Notes under the pieces: generated by a model
What the model was told of the DNA's origin: nothing
Database searches by the model: none
What the model saw: only the letters and a program-made list of their open reading frames with translations
In this document: positions 25,851 through 35,983 of the stretch, one piece after another
How the letters are laid out: every line of letters starts with the position of its first letter
Numbering within the stretch: position 1 is the first letter of the stretch
Position numbers and translations under genes: made by a program
Assembly (NCBI GenBank): GCA_041397625.1
Contig: JAWKWH010000002.1
Coordinates: 496,001 to 560,000 of the forward strand
From: JAWKWH01 sp041397625
GTDB lineage: Bacteria; Pseudomonadota; Alphaproteobacteria; Rhizobiales; Rhizobiaceae
Reading direction: 5' to 3'
Length of the DNA stretch: 64,000 bases

Positions 25851-26159
25851 CTACCCCTTCATCATGTTGACGTCTTCGACGGCGATGGAACCGCGGTTGC
25901 GATAGAAGACGACGAGGATCGCCAGGCCGATGGCGGCTTCCGCCGCGGCAACAGTCAGCACGAACAGCGCGAAGACCTGGCCGACGAGATCGCCGAGCTC
26001 GGCGGAGAAGGCGACGAAGTTGATGTTGACCGCCAGCAGGATCAGTTCGACCGACATCAGGATGATGATGACGTTCTTGCGGTTCAGGAAAATACCGAAC
26101 ACGCCAAGCGTAAACAGGATCGCCGAAAGCGTCAGATAGTGCGAAATGCCAACCGTCAT
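25851..26159 (-). CDS. nuoK: NADH-quinone oxidoreductase subunit K
   Basis: 102 residues with three TM helices. Conserved glutamates are in MSVELILLAVNINFVAF and LTVAAAEAAIGLAILV, both part of the buried proton path of complex I. Length and topology match the family exactly. Three bases separate it from nuoJ. Confidence 0.97.
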   Translation of the reverse strand: MTVGISHYLTLSAILFTLGVFGIFLNRKNVIIILMSVELILLAVNINFVAFSAELGDLVGQVFALFVLTVAAAEAAIGLAILVVFYRNRGSIAVEDVNMMKG

Positions 26160-26162
26160 CGC

Positions 26163-26783
26163 CTAAATCCCCTTGCCCGATTCGACCTTGACGACCTCGA
26201 TCGCCGTCTCGGGCGTGCGCGCCACCTGTGCCGGGATCGACTGGCGCTTGACGTTTTCCTTGTGCCGCAGCGTCAGCACGATCGCGCCGATCATCGCCAC
26301 CAGCAGCACCATGCCGGCGATCTGGAAGAAATGGATGTAATCCGTGTAGATGATGTCGCCGAGCGCTGCAGTGTTGTGGCGTTCGAGGATGTCGGGCGTC
26401 GGCTTGGCGACGCTTGTGCCAAGCTCGGGCGAGAATGCGTAGCCGCCGACGACGATGATCAGTTCGGCCGCCAGGATGATGCCGACCAGCGCGCCGATCG
26501 GCGCATAGTGCAGCGCGCCGCGCTTCAGTTCGGCGAAGTCGACGTCGAGCATCATGACGACGAACAGGAACAGCACGGCGACAGCGCCGACATAAACGAC
26601 GAGCAGGATCATCGCCAGGAACTCGGCGCCGGTGAGCAGGAACAGCGCCGAGGCGTTGAAGAAGGTCAAGATCAGGTACAACACCGAATGCACCGGATTG
26701 CGCGCCGAAATGACCATGAAGGCCGCGGCGACCGCCACGAAGGCGAAGAGATAGAAGAAGATCGCCTCTAGTCCTGTCAGCAT
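26163..26783 (-). CDS. nuoJ: NADH-quinone oxidoreductase subunit J
   Basis: 206 residues with five TM helices (FFYLFAFVAVAAAFMVI at the start). YVGAVAVLFLFVVMML is the conserved TM3 segment containing the pi-bulge of complex I. The C-terminal tail is hydrophilic. It lies 52 bases after nuoI. Confidence 0.96.
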   Translation of the reverse strand: MLTGLEAIFFYLFAFVAVAAAFMVISARNPVHSVLYLILTFFNASALFLLTGAEFLAMILLVVYVGAVAVLFLFVVMMLDVDFAELKRGALHYAPIGALVGIILAAELIIVVGGYAFSPELGTSVAKPTPDILERHNTAALGDIIYTDYIHFFQIAGMVLLVAMIGAIVLTLRHKENVKRQSIPAQVARTPETAIEVVKVESGKGI

Positions 26784-26835
26784 CGGGTCCCCCGATATCC
26801 TTTACTCGGCCGGTCTGGCACCGGCAGTTGTCCGC

Positions 26836-27327
26836 TCAGCGGTACGGTGCGTCCATGGCGATGTTGGCAGCGATCTCGCGCTCCCACCGGTCGCCATTGG
26901 CCAGTAGCTTATCCTTGTCGTAGTAGAGTTCCTCACGCGTCTCCGTCGCGAACTCGAAATTCGGCCCCTCGACGATGGCGTCGACCGGGCAGGCTTCCTG
27001 GCAGAAGCCGCAATAGATGCATTTGACCATGTCGATGTCGTAGCGCACCGTGCGCCGCGTGCCGTCGTTGCGGCGCGGCCCGGCTTCGATGGTGATCGCC
27101 TGGGCCGGGCAGATCGCCTCGCACAGCTTGCAGGCGATGCAGCGTTCCTCGCCGTTGGGATAGCGGCGCAGCGCGTGCTCGCCGCGAAAACGCGGTGAGA
27201 CCGGCCCCTTCTCGTGCGGGTAGTTGACGGTGTATTTGGGCGCGAAGAACTGCCGCATCGACAGCATGAAGGCGCCGGCAAACTCGGCCAGCAGCAGCGA
27301 TTTGGCGGCTTGTGCGATCAGACCCAT
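26836..27327 (-). CDS. nuoI: NADH-quinone oxidoreductase subunit I
   Basis: 163 residues, ferredoxin-like subunit. Two [4Fe-4S] motifs, CIACKLCEAICP and CIYCGFCQEACP, carry clusters N6a and N6b. ERCIACKL...VEGPNFEFATETREELYYDK is near-invariant in alphaproteobacteria. Two adjacent ATGs exist. The one at 27327 gives the usual 163 residues and sits seven bases from GGAG; the one at 27330 shares a base with the stop of the preceding small gene and allows coupled reinitiation. Confidence 0.96.
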   Translation of the reverse strand: MGLIAQAAKSLLLAEFAGAFMLSMRQFFAPKYTVNYPHEKGPVSPRFRGEHALRRYPNGEERCIACKLCEAICPAQAITIEAGPRRNDGTRRTVRYDIDMVKCIYCGFCQEACPVDAIVEGPNFEFATETREELYYDKDKLLANGDRWEREIAANIAMDAPYR

Positions 27328-27329
27328 CA

Positions 27330-27521
27330 TCAATCTCCAACCACGAAGGGCGCGAGGAACCAGCCAAAGGCCGGGAACAGGACGAACTGGCTGACGCCAA
27401 CCACCCGGAGCACCCGTTTCGTTTCGTCCAGCTCGACGCGCGCCGACAGCCGTTGCAGCAGCACGAATTCCACCGCCGCCAGCAGCAAGCCGATCAGGGC
27501 GCCTGCGAGCCGAACCGCCAT
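27330..27521 (-). CDS. 63-aa membrane protein inside the nuo operon
   Basis: A small gene between nuoH and nuoI. Its ATG (27521) shares a base with the nuoH stop, and its TGA (27330) shares a base with an ATG of nuoI, so it is translationally coupled on both sides. Two hydrophobic helices, LAGALIGLLLAAVEFVLL and VSQFVLFPAFGWFLAPFVV, flank a charged loop (SARVELDETKRVLR). I do not recognise the family. Its position suggests a complex I accessory or assembly peptide, but this is inferred from context only. Confidence 0.75.
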   Translation of the reverse strand: MAVRLAGALIGLLLAAVEFVLLQRLSARVELDETKRVLRVVGVSQFVLFPAFGWFLAPFVVGD

Positions 27522-28567
27522 CACGCCACCCATCCGGTGAATTTGAGCACGGCGGCGGTCGCCACGACCATGAACAGCGAGATCGGCAGGAACACCTTCC
27601 AGCCGAGCCGCATCAACTGGTCGTAACGGTAGCGCGGCACGAAGGCCTTCACCATCGAGAACATGAAGAAAACCAGGCAGACCTTCAGCACGAACCAGAT
27701 GACGCCTGGTATCCAGGTGAATGGCACGAAGTCGAAGGGCGGCAGCCATCCGCCGAGGAACAGGATGGTGGTCAGCGCGCACATCAGGACGATGGCGACA
27801 TATTCGCCGAGGAAGAACAGCAGGAACGGCGTCGAGGAATATTCGATCATATGACCGGCGACGAGTTCGGATTCCGCCTCCACCAGATCGAAGGGCGGGC
27901 GGTTGGTTTCCGCCAGCGCCGAGATGAAGAAGACGATGAACATCGGGAACAGCGCCAGCCAGTGCCAGTCAAGGAAGGTGTTGGGCAGGCCGAGCCTGGT
28001 GCCGAGGCCGTCCTGCTGCGACAGCACGATATCGGTCAGGTTGAGCGAGCCGACCGCCAGCAGCACGGTGATGATGACGAAGCCGATGGAGACCTCGTAG
28101 GAGACCATCTGGGCCGCCGAGCGCAGCGCGCCCAGGAACGGATATTTCGAGTTCGAAGCCCAGCCGCCCATGATGACGCCGTAGACTTCCAGCGACGAGA
28201 TGGCGAAGACATAGAGGATGCCGACATTGATGGACGCGATCGCCCAGCCCTCGGCCACGGGGATCACCGCCCAGGCGGCCATGGCGAGCACGGCGGAGAC
28301 CAGCGGCGCCAGGATAAAGATACCCTTGTTGGCGCCGGACGGTATCACCGGCTCCTTGAAGACGAACTTCAACAGGTCGGCAAAGGCCTGCAGCAGGCCC
28401 CACGGGCCGACGACATTGGGACCGCGGCGGCGTTGCACCGCCGCCCAGATCTTGCGGTCGGCATAGAGGATGTAGGCGACGAAGATCAGCAGCGCGACAA
28501 GCAGCACCGCCGACTTTATGAGGATGATCAGCGCCGGCCAGACATAGGTGAAGAAAAACAGTTCCAT
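27521..28567 (-). CDS. nuoH: NADH-quinone oxidoreductase subunit H
   Basis: 348 residues with eight TM helices. RRGPNVVGPWGLLQAFADLLK near the start and the acidic loop AETNRPPFDLVEAESELVAG line the quinone chamber and the E-channel. It links quinone reduction to proton pumping. It ends with a TGATG overlap into the 63-aa membrane protein gene. Confidence 0.97.
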   Translation of the reverse strand: MELFFFTYVWPALIILIKSAVLLVALLIFVAYILYADRKIWAAVQRRRGPNVVGPWGLLQAFADLLKFVFKEPVIPSGANKGIFILAPLVSAVLAMAAWAVIPVAEGWAIASINVGILYVFAISSLEVYGVIMGGWASNSKYPFLGALRSAAQMVSYEVSIGFVIITVLLAVGSLNLTDIVLSQQDGLGTRLGLPNTFLDWHWLALFPMFIVFFISALAETNRPPFDLVEAESELVAGHMIEYSSTPFLLFFLGEYVAIVLMCALTTILFLGGWLPPFDFVPFTWIPGVIWFVLKVCLVFFMFSMVKAFVPRYRYDQLMRLGWKVFLPISLFMVVATAAVLKFTGWVA

Positions 28568-28576
28568 CGTCCGCCC

Positions 28577-30658
28577 CTATTCGGCCGCCTGCCTGAAGCC
28601 GCCGCGCGCCAGCGCCGAGCACTCGGCCATGACCGCGGAGGCCCGCGCAATCGGGTTCGTCAGATAGAAGTCTTTGACCGACGAGGCAAACGCCGATTTG
28701 TTGGTGCGGCCGCTTTTGCCCGCGATTTTGGCGATGTCGGCACTGTCGCCGGCCTCGATCTCGTCGATGCGCGCCAGATGCGGATATTCGCCGTAGAGGG
28801 CGACGCGAAGCTGCGCCAGCGAATCGAAGGGCAGCCTGTGGCCGACGACGTCCGACAGCGCGCGCAGCACCGCCCAGTCCTCCTTGGCCTCGCCCGGCGC
28901 AAACGCGGCGCGATTGCCCATCTGCACCCGGCCCTCGGTGTTGACGAAGGTACCGGATTTCTCGGTGTAGGCCGAACCCGGGAGAATGACATCGGCGCGA
29001 TGCGCGCCGGCATCGCCATGGCTGCCGATATAGACGGTGAACGCCTCGCCGATCCTGTTCATGTCGATCTCGTCAGCGCCGAGCAGGAATAGCACATCGA
29101 GCGCGCCCATCATGGCGGCGGCATCCTTACCGCCCTCACCCGGCACGAAACCGATGTCGAGACCGCCGACGCGGGCTGCGGCGGTGTGGAGCACGGCAAA
29201 GCCGTTCCAGTCACCGCTCAGGGCGCCCGACTTCTTCGCCACCTCGGCGGCGAGCGACAGGATCGTCGCGCCATCGGAACGCGACAACGCGCCTTGTCCG
29301 ACGATGACCATCGGGCGCTCCGCCTTCTTAAGCGTCGCGAAGAACCTGCCCTTGCCGTCGGCCAGTTCCTTCAGCGTGTCGGCGCCGGCGCCGAGCTGTT
29401 CGTAATCGTAGCGCAGGTCGCCGACCTCGCCGATGACGCCGATGGGGAAGCCGTCCATGCGCCAGCGCTTGCGGATGCGGCTATTGAGCACGCTCGCCTC
29501 GAAGCGCGGATTGGCGCCGACGATCAGCAGCGCATCGGCCTGCTCGATACCGTCGATGGTCGGATTGAAGATGTAGGAGGCGCGGCCGTCTGCCGGATCG
29601 AGCGCCGCGCCATCCTGGCGGCAATCGATATTGGCGGAGCCAAGCGAGGCCATCAGCTGTTTCAGGGCGTACATCTCCTCGACGGTCGCCATGTCGCCGG
29701 CAATCGCGCCGATCCTGTCGCCCGGCTTGCCGGAAAGCGCGCTTCCGATCGCGTCGAAGGCCTCCGGCCAGCTTGCCGCCTCCAGCTTGCCCTTGCGGCG
29801 GACATAGGGCCTATCGAGGCGCTGCGACCGCAGCCCGTCCCAGACGAAGCGGGTCTTGTCGGAAATCCACTCCTCGTTCACCGCCTCGTTCAGCCTCGGC
29901 ATGATGCGCATCACTTCAGAGCCGCGTGTGTCGACGCGGATCGCCGAGCCGACGGCGTCCATGACGTCGATGGATTCGGTCTTCGAAAGCTCCCACGGTC
30001 GCGCCTGGAAAGCGTAGGGTTTCGAGGTCAGCGCGCCGACCGGGCAGAGGTCGATGACGTTGCCCTGCAGTTCCGAGGTCATCGCCTTCTCGAGATAGGT
30101 GGTGATCTCGGCGTCCTCGCCGCGACCGATCAGGCCGAGTTCGGAAATGCCGGCGACCTCGGTGGTGAAGCGGACGCAGCGCGTGCAATGGATGCAGCGT
30201 GTCATGATGGTCTTGACCAGCGGGCCGATATATTTGTCCTCAACCGCACGCTTGTTCTCGTGGTAGCGCGAGGCGTCGACACCGAAGGCCATCGCCTGGT
30301 CCTGCAGGTCGCATTCGCCGCCCTGGTCGCAGATCGGACAGTCGAGCGGATGGTTGATCAGCAGGAACTCCATCACGCCCTCGCGGGCCTTCTTGACCAT
30401 CGGCGTGTTGGTGAAGACTTCCGGCGGCTCGCCGTTGGGACCGGGTCGCAGGTCGCGCACGCCCATGGCGCAGGAGGCTGCCGGCTTGGGCGGCCCGCCC
30501 TTCACCTCGACCAGGCACATGCGGCAGTTGCCGGCGATCGACAGCCGCTCATGGAAGCAGAAGCGCGGCACTTCCGCGCCAGCCGCCTCGGCTGCCTGCA
30601 GCAGCGTGTAGTGATCGGGAACCTCGATCTCCGTGCCGTCGACCTTTATGACTGCCAT
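28577..30658 (-). CDS. nuoG: NADH-quinone oxidoreductase subunit G
   Basis: 693 residues. N-terminal [2Fe-2S] CFHERLSIAGNCRMCLVEV; the His-ligated cluster in NHPLDCPICDQGGECDLQD; further [4Fe-4S] ligands CIHCTRCVRF and CPVGALTSKPYAF. The remainder is a molybdopterin-oxidoreductase-like domain without cofactor. It carries electrons from NuoF to NuoI in the hydrophilic arm. It follows nuoF after a 106-base gap that holds nothing obvious. Confidence 0.97.
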   Translation of the reverse strand: MAVIKVDGTEIEVPDHYTLLQAAEAAGAEVPRFCFHERLSIAGNCRMCLVEVKGGPPKPAASCAMGVRDLRPGPNGEPPEVFTNTPMVKKAREGVMEFLLINHPLDCPICDQGGECDLQDQAMAFGVDASRYHENKRAVEDKYIGPLVKTIMTRCIHCTRCVRFTTEVAGISELGLIGRGEDAEITTYLEKAMTSELQGNVIDLCPVGALTSKPYAFQARPWELSKTESIDVMDAVGSAIRVDTRGSEVMRIMPRLNEAVNEEWISDKTRFVWDGLRSQRLDRPYVRRKGKLEAASWPEAFDAIGSALSGKPGDRIGAIAGDMATVEEMYALKQLMASLGSANIDCRQDGAALDPADGRASYIFNPTIDGIEQADALLIVGANPRFEASVLNSRIRKRWRMDGFPIGVIGEVGDLRYDYEQLGAGADTLKELADGKGRFFATLKKAERPMVIVGQGALSRSDGATILSLAAEVAKKSGALSGDWNGFAVLHTAAARVGGLDIGFVPGEGGKDAAAMMGALDVLFLLGADEIDMNRIGEAFTVYIGSHGDAGAHRADVILPGSAYTEKSGTFVNTEGRVQMGNRAAFAPGEAKEDWAVLRALSDVVGHRLPFDSLAQLRVALYGEYPHLARIDEIEAGDSADIAKIAGKSGRTNKSAFASSVKDFYLTNPIARASAVMAECSALARGGFRQAAE

Positions 30659-30764
30659 TGCCAGACTTTCCCGTTTCGCGCCCCGGCGCGTCCTATCCGC
30701 ATCTGCATTCGTGCCGCGCCTTCGCCCACGACGCTTGACAGCCTGCCGCCCGCTTCACCATTTC

Positions 30765-32072
<1,308 letters not shown>

Positions 32073-33125
32073 CTACCTCGGTTTCTTCCCGAACACGCGG
32101 ACGTACTCGGCCTCGCCGCCCTTGGCGAGCGCCTTTGCCTGCTTGACCCAGTCGTCGCGCTCGATACGGCCCTTGAAATTGAGATAGCCGTCAACCCAGT
32201 CGCGTTCGGCCTTCTTCCAGGAAGCGACCTGTTTCCAGGTGTAGATCCCGAGTTTGTTCAGCACGCCTTCCAGCTTGGGGCCGACGCCTGAGATCAGCTT
32301 CAGATCGTCGGGCTTGGCCGGTTTCTTCACTGCCGCGGGACGGTTCTTGTCGGCAGGCGCGGTTTCGGCTTTCGCCGGTTTGGCCTTCGCCCGCCCGGCC
32401 GCCGTCGCGGCGAGCTTTATCGTCGGATTGCCGCCGCTGACCGTGGCCCCAGGTTTGCGCGCCGGCTTCGGCGTGACGGCCTTGGCCGTCCTGGCGAGCT
32501 TGATGGTCGGCCCCGCCTCCTCGGTCAGCGAGGTCAGGCCGGTGATCGGGGCTGAGACCATGCGGCCGTTCTGTGGTCCGGGCGTTATCGTGTCGCCCTT
32601 GCCGGCGTCGAAGGCGTCGATGATCTCTCCAAGCCGCTCCGGCGTCAGGTCCTCGTAGGTGTCCTTGAAGATCATCACCATCGGCGCGTTGACGCAGGCG
32701 CCGAGGCATTCGACCTCCTCCCACGACAGCGTACCGGCCTCGTTGGTCACGAACTGGTCTTGGTGGATGCGGTTGCGGCAGACCTGCTTCAGCTCCTCGG
32801 CGCCACGCAGCATGCATGGCGTGGTGCCGCAGACCTGGATGTGGGCGCGCGTGCCGACGGGCTTCAACTGGAACTGGGTGTAGAAGGTGGCGACCTCGAG
32901 TACGCGGATCAGCGGCATGTCGAGCATGGCCGAAACATGCTCGATGGCCGCCTTCGTCACCCAGCCTTCCTGCTCCTGCGCCAGCATCAGAAGCGGGATG
33001 ACGGCAGACTGCTCGCGGCCCTTCGGATATTTCCTGATCCAGCCCTTGGCCTCGGCGGACATCGCCCGGTTGAACTTGAAGCTCCCGGGCTGGACGGCAT
33101 CATCTGCAAGACGGCGTACGGACAT
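32073..33125 (-). CDS. nuoE: NADH-quinone oxidoreductase subunit E with C-terminal HhH-like extension
   Basis: 350 residues, about twice the classic NuoE. The first 190 residues form the thioredoxin-like [2Fe-2S] domain with ligands in CGTTPCMLRG and ECLGACVNAPM (cluster N1a). A Lys/Ala/Pro-rich low-complexity linker follows (about 215-265). The last 80 residues hold DDLKLISGVGPKLEGVLNKLGI, a helix-hairpin-helix-like fold otherwise seen in DNA-binding or ribosomal-type proteins. The extension occurs in many rhizobial NuoE proteins and its role is unknown. The stop abuts the start of nuoF. Confidence 0.95.
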   Translation of the reverse strand: MSVRRLADDAVQPGSFKFNRAMSAEAKGWIRKYPKGREQSAVIPLLMLAQEQEGWVTKAAIEHVSAMLDMPLIRVLEVATFYTQFQLKPVGTRAHIQVCGTTPCMLRGAEELKQVCRNRIHQDQFVTNEAGTLSWEEVECLGACVNAPMVMIFKDTYEDLTPERLGEIIDAFDAGKGDTITPGPQNGRMVSAPITGLTSLTEEAGPTIKLARTAKAVTPKPARKPGATVSGGNPTIKLAATAAGRAKAKPAKAETAPADKNRPAAVKKPAKPDDLKLISGVGPKLEGVLNKLGIYTWKQVASWKKAERDWVDGYLNFKGRIERDDWVKQAKALAKGGEAEYVRVFGKKPR

Positions 33126-34316
33126 CTAGCGATCCACCTCCCCGAACACGATATCGAGCGAACCGAGCACGGCGGAAACGTCGGCCAGCATGTGCCCGCG
33201 GCAAAGGAAATCCATCGCCTGCAGATGGGCGAAGCCCGGTGCGCGCAGCTTGCAGCGGTAGGGCTTGTTGGAACCGTCGGACACCAGATAGACGCCGAAC
33301 TCGCCCTTGGGCGCCTCGACAGCGGCATACACCTCGCCCGCCGGCACGTGGTAGCCCTCGGTGTAAAGCTTGAAGTGATGGATCAGCGCTTCCATCGATT
33401 TCTTCATCTCGCCGCGCTTGGGCGGAACGATCTTTGCCGAGGTGTTGGAGACCGGCCCGGTCTTCTCGGCGCCAAGCAGCAGGTCGATGCACTGGCGCAT
33501 GATCTTCACCGACTGGCGCATCTCCTCCATGCGGATCAGATAACGGTCGTAACAGTCGCCGTTCTTGCCGATCGGAATGTCGAAATCCATTTCCTCGTAA
33601 CATTCGTAGGGCTGGCTCTTGCGCAGATCCCAGGTCGCGCCGGAACCGCGCACCATGACGCCGGAAAAGCCCCACGCCCAGGCGTCGTCGAGCTTGACCA
33701 CGCCGATATCGACATTGCGCTGCTTGAAGATGCGGTTGCCGGTCAGCAGATCGTCGAGGTCGCGCACCGTGTCGAGGAACGGATCGCACCATTTGCCGAT
33801 GTCCTCGACCAGTTCCGGCGGAATGTCCTGATGCACCCCGCCGGGGCGGAAATAGGCCGCGTGCATGCGCGCACCGCAGGCGCGCTCGTAGAACACCATC
33901 AGCTTCTCGCGTTCCTCGAAGCCCCAGAGCGGCGGGGTGAGCGCGCCGACGTCGAGCGCCTGCGTGGTGACGTTGAGCAGGTGCGACAGGATCCGGCCGA
34001 TCTCCGAATAGAGCACACGGATCAACTGGCCCCGCCTCGGCACCTCGATATCGAGCAGCCTTTCGACGGCAAGCGCGAAGGCATGCTCCTGATTCATCGG
34101 CGCGACATAGTCGAGCCGGTCGAAATAGGGCACGGCCTGCAGATAGGTCTTCTGCTCGATCAGTTTCTCGGTACCGCGATGCAGAAGCCCGATATGCGGA
34201 TCGACACGGTCGACCACCTCGCCGTCGAGTTCCAGTACCAGGCGCAGCACGCCGTGGGCGGCCGGATGCTGCGGTCCGAAATTGATGTTGAAGTTGCGGA
34301 CGGAATGTTCGGTCAT
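33126..34316 (-). CDS. nuoD: NADH-quinone oxidoreductase subunit D
   Basis: 396 residues, 49-kDa subunit related to NiFe hydrogenase large subunits. INFGPQHPAAHGVLRLVLELDGE is the quinone-site beta hairpin, with HRGTEKLIEQK, and the C-terminus ends VLGSLDIVFGEVDR. It forms the quinone pocket with NuoB. In this genome it is separated from nuoC by a 473-base insertion carrying another gene. Confidence 0.97.
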   Translation of the reverse strand: MTEHSVRNFNINFGPQHPAAHGVLRLVLELDGEVVDRVDPHIGLLHRGTEKLIEQKTYLQAVPYFDRLDYVAPMNQEHAFALAVERLLDIEVPRRGQLIRVLYSEIGRILSHLLNVTTQALDVGALTPPLWGFEEREKLMVFYERACGARMHAAYFRPGGVHQDIPPELVEDIGKWCDPFLDTVRDLDDLLTGNRIFKQRNVDIGVVKLDDAWAWGFSGVMVRGSGATWDLRKSQPYECYEEMDFDIPIGKNGDCYDRYLIRMEEMRQSVKIMRQCIDLLLGAEKTGPVSNTSAKIVPPKRGEMKKSMEALIHHFKLYTEGYHVPAGEVYAAVEAPKGEFGVYLVSDGSNKPYRCKLRAPGFAHLQAMDFLCRGHMLADVSAVLGSLDIVFGEVDR

Positions 34317-34343
34317 GACGCGCTCCGCGCCATCGGGTGAGTA

Positions 34344-34797
34344 GTCAGTAGTGAGAAGTGAGTAGATTGCATGGATTCACTCTGCCTATTCATCAGCCTG
34401 CTCGCTCTGGATCGACCTGATGAGCGACCTAAGCATTTTTCCCGTCTCTTCGCTGCGCCTGAGCAATGCTGCCTCGCCATCCGACGCAAGAATTCCAATT
34501 CGTCCCGCAATCAAGACCTGTGTCTCCAACTCCTTCAGCGAACCCTGCGCCACGCGAAGAAACTGCACAAACGATCCACGGTTTTCCCGGCCATACCCCT
34601 CAGCGATGTTCGAGGCAACCGACACGGCGCTACGCCTCATCTGGGATGTAAGACCATACAACTCCTCTTTGGGAAACAGCCCGCTCAGCCGGTAGACGTC
34701 TTCGACCGAGTCCATGGCCGCGTTCCATACGATCAGATCCCGGTAGGTTTGCGCTGCTTTCCTGGCCAATCCTCACTACTCACTAGGCACTACTGAC
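34344..34797. mobile_element. Four-helix-bundle cassette flanked by 22-bp inverted repeats
   Basis: The arms at 34344-34365 and 34776-34797 match at 19 of 22 positions in inverted orientation (core GTCAGTAGTG...AGTGAGTAG). They enclose one four-helix-bundle gene. The right arm runs into nuoC and supplies its last two sense codons and TAG stop. This looks like an insertion into the nuoC-nuoD junction, with runs of AGTAGTGAG-type repeats that often accompany this gene family. No transposase is present. Confidence 0.75.
34386..34769 (-). CDS. Four helix bundle protein (23S rRNA intervening-sequence type)
   Basis: 127 residues. TYRDLIVWNAAMDSVEDVYRL, FPKEELYGLTSQMRRSAVSVASNIAEGYGR and FLRVAQGSLKELETQ are the family hallmarks, giving four amphipathic helices. 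These proteins are encoded in 23S rRNA intervening sequences and as solitary genes in many bacteria; their molecular role is unclear. The frame opens with TTG at 34769, close to GAGGA, so the exact start is uncertain. It lies on the nuo coding strand between nuoC and nuoD and would be co-transcribed. Confidence 0.85.
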   Translation of the reverse strand: MARKAAQTYRDLIVWNAAMDSVEDVYRLSGLFPKEELYGLTSQMRRSAVSVASNIAEGYGRENRGSFVQFLRVAQGSLKELETQVLIAGRIGILASDGEAALLRRSEETGKMLRSLIRSIQSEQADE

Positions 34798-35392
34798 TTT
34801 CTTTCTCATCCCCCGGCAGCACGTAATCCGTGCCTTCCCAAGGCGAGAGGAAATCGAAATTGCGGAACTCCTGCTTCAGCTCCACCGGCTCGTAGACGAC
34901 GCGCTTGACCTCGTCGTCGTAACGCACCTCGACGAAGCCGGTCAGCGGGAAGTCCTTTCTGAGCGGATGGCCGTCGAAGCCGTAGTCGGTCAAGAGCCGG
35001 CGCAGGTCCGGATGGCCGGTAAACAGGATGCCGTAGAGATCGTAGGCCTCACGCTCGTACCAGTCGGCGCCCGGGAAGACCTCGGTTGCCGACGGGATCG
35101 GCGTCGCCTCGTCGGTGGTGACGCGCAGGCGGATGCGCGTGTTCTGGCGCGGTGACAGCAGATGGTAGACGAAATCGAAGCGCCGTTCGCGGCCGGGATA
35201 GTCGACACCGCTGGCGTCGATGAAGGAGACGAACTGGCACTGCACGTCGGTCTTCAGGAAGGACAGCACGTCGAGTACGTCGCCCGGCTCGGCCTCAAGC
35301 GTCAATTCGCCAAAGGCCACCGTCGCATCGGTCACCTGCGCGTCCAGCTTCTCCTTGATGTAAGCGGCAAGGTCCATCAACGCTTCGCTCAT
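34790..35392 (-). CDS. nuoC: NADH-quinone oxidoreductase subunit C
   Basis: 200 residues, 30-kDa subunit. The signature ERREAYDLYGILFTGHPDLRRLLTDYGF-type block is seen as YEREAYDLYGILFTGHP and LRRLLTDYGFDGHPLRKDFP. It supports the NuoB/NuoD quinone module. The C-terminal tail ends GDEKESQ, where the last two codons and the stop fall within the inverted repeat of the adjacent inserted cassette, so the original C-terminus may have differed. Confidence 0.96.
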   Translation of the reverse strand: MSEALMDLAAYIKEKLDAQVTDATVAFGELTLEAEPGDVLDVLSFLKTDVQCQFVSFIDASGVDYPGRERRFDFVYHLLSPRQNTRIRLRVTTDEATPIPSATEVFPGADWYEREAYDLYGILFTGHPDLRRLLTDYGFDGHPLRKDFPLTGFVEVRYDDEVKRVVYEPVELKQEFRNFDFLSPWEGTDYVLPGDEKESQ

Positions 35393-35401
35393 GACGGGTT
35401 C

Positions 35402-35983
35402 CTAGCGCTCGATCGTGCCGGTGCGGCGGATTTTCTTCTGCAGCAGCAGGAAGCCGTAGAGCAGCGCCTCGGCCGTCGGAGGACAGCCCGGCACGTAGAT
35501 GTCGACCGGTACGACACGGTCGCAGCCGCGCACCACCGAATAGGAATAGTGGTAGTAGCCGCCGCCATTGGCGCACGAGCCCATAGAGATGACGTAGCGC
35601 GGCTCGGGCATCTGGTCGTAGACCTTGCGCAGCGCCGGCGCCATCTTGTTGGTCAGCGTGCCGGCGACGATCATCACGTCGGACTGGCGCGGCGAGGCGC
35701 GCGGCGCGATGCCGAAGCGCTCGGCGTCGTAGCGCGGCATGGAGATATGCATCATCTCGACCGCGCAGCAGGCAAGGCCGAAAGTCATCCACATCAGCGA
35801 GCCGGTGCGCGCCCAGGTGATCAGCGCCTCCGACGAGGTGACGATGAAGCCCTTGTCGGCAAGCTCGCTGTTGATCTCGCCGAAGAAAGGATCGTCGCTG
35901 CCCAACGGCCTGCCGGTTGCCGGGTCGATGATGCCGCGGGGCTCAGGGGCGATGAGGGTCGGCGAGCCGTCGCTCAATCCCAT
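35402..35983 (-). CDS. nuoB: NADH-quinone oxidoreductase subunit B
   Basis: 193 residues. The N2 [4Fe-4S] ligands are the tandem cysteines in FGLACCAVEM, with GSCANGGGYYHYSY and VPGCPPTAEALLYG. N2 is the terminal cluster that reduces quinone. ATG 35983 (MGLSDGS) gives the normal family length and overlaps the nuoA end by 10 bases; the upstream in-frame ATG at 36004 is less likely. Confidence 0.97.
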   Translation of the reverse strand: MGLSDGSPTLIAPEPRGIIDPATGRPLGSDDPFFGEINSELADKGFIVTSSEALITWARTGSLMWMTFGLACCAVEMMHISMPRYDAERFGIAPRASPRQSDVMIVAGTLTNKMAPALRKVYDQMPEPRYVISMGSCANGGGYYHYSYSVVRGCDRVVPVDIYVPGCPPTAEALLYGFLLLQKKIRRTGTIER

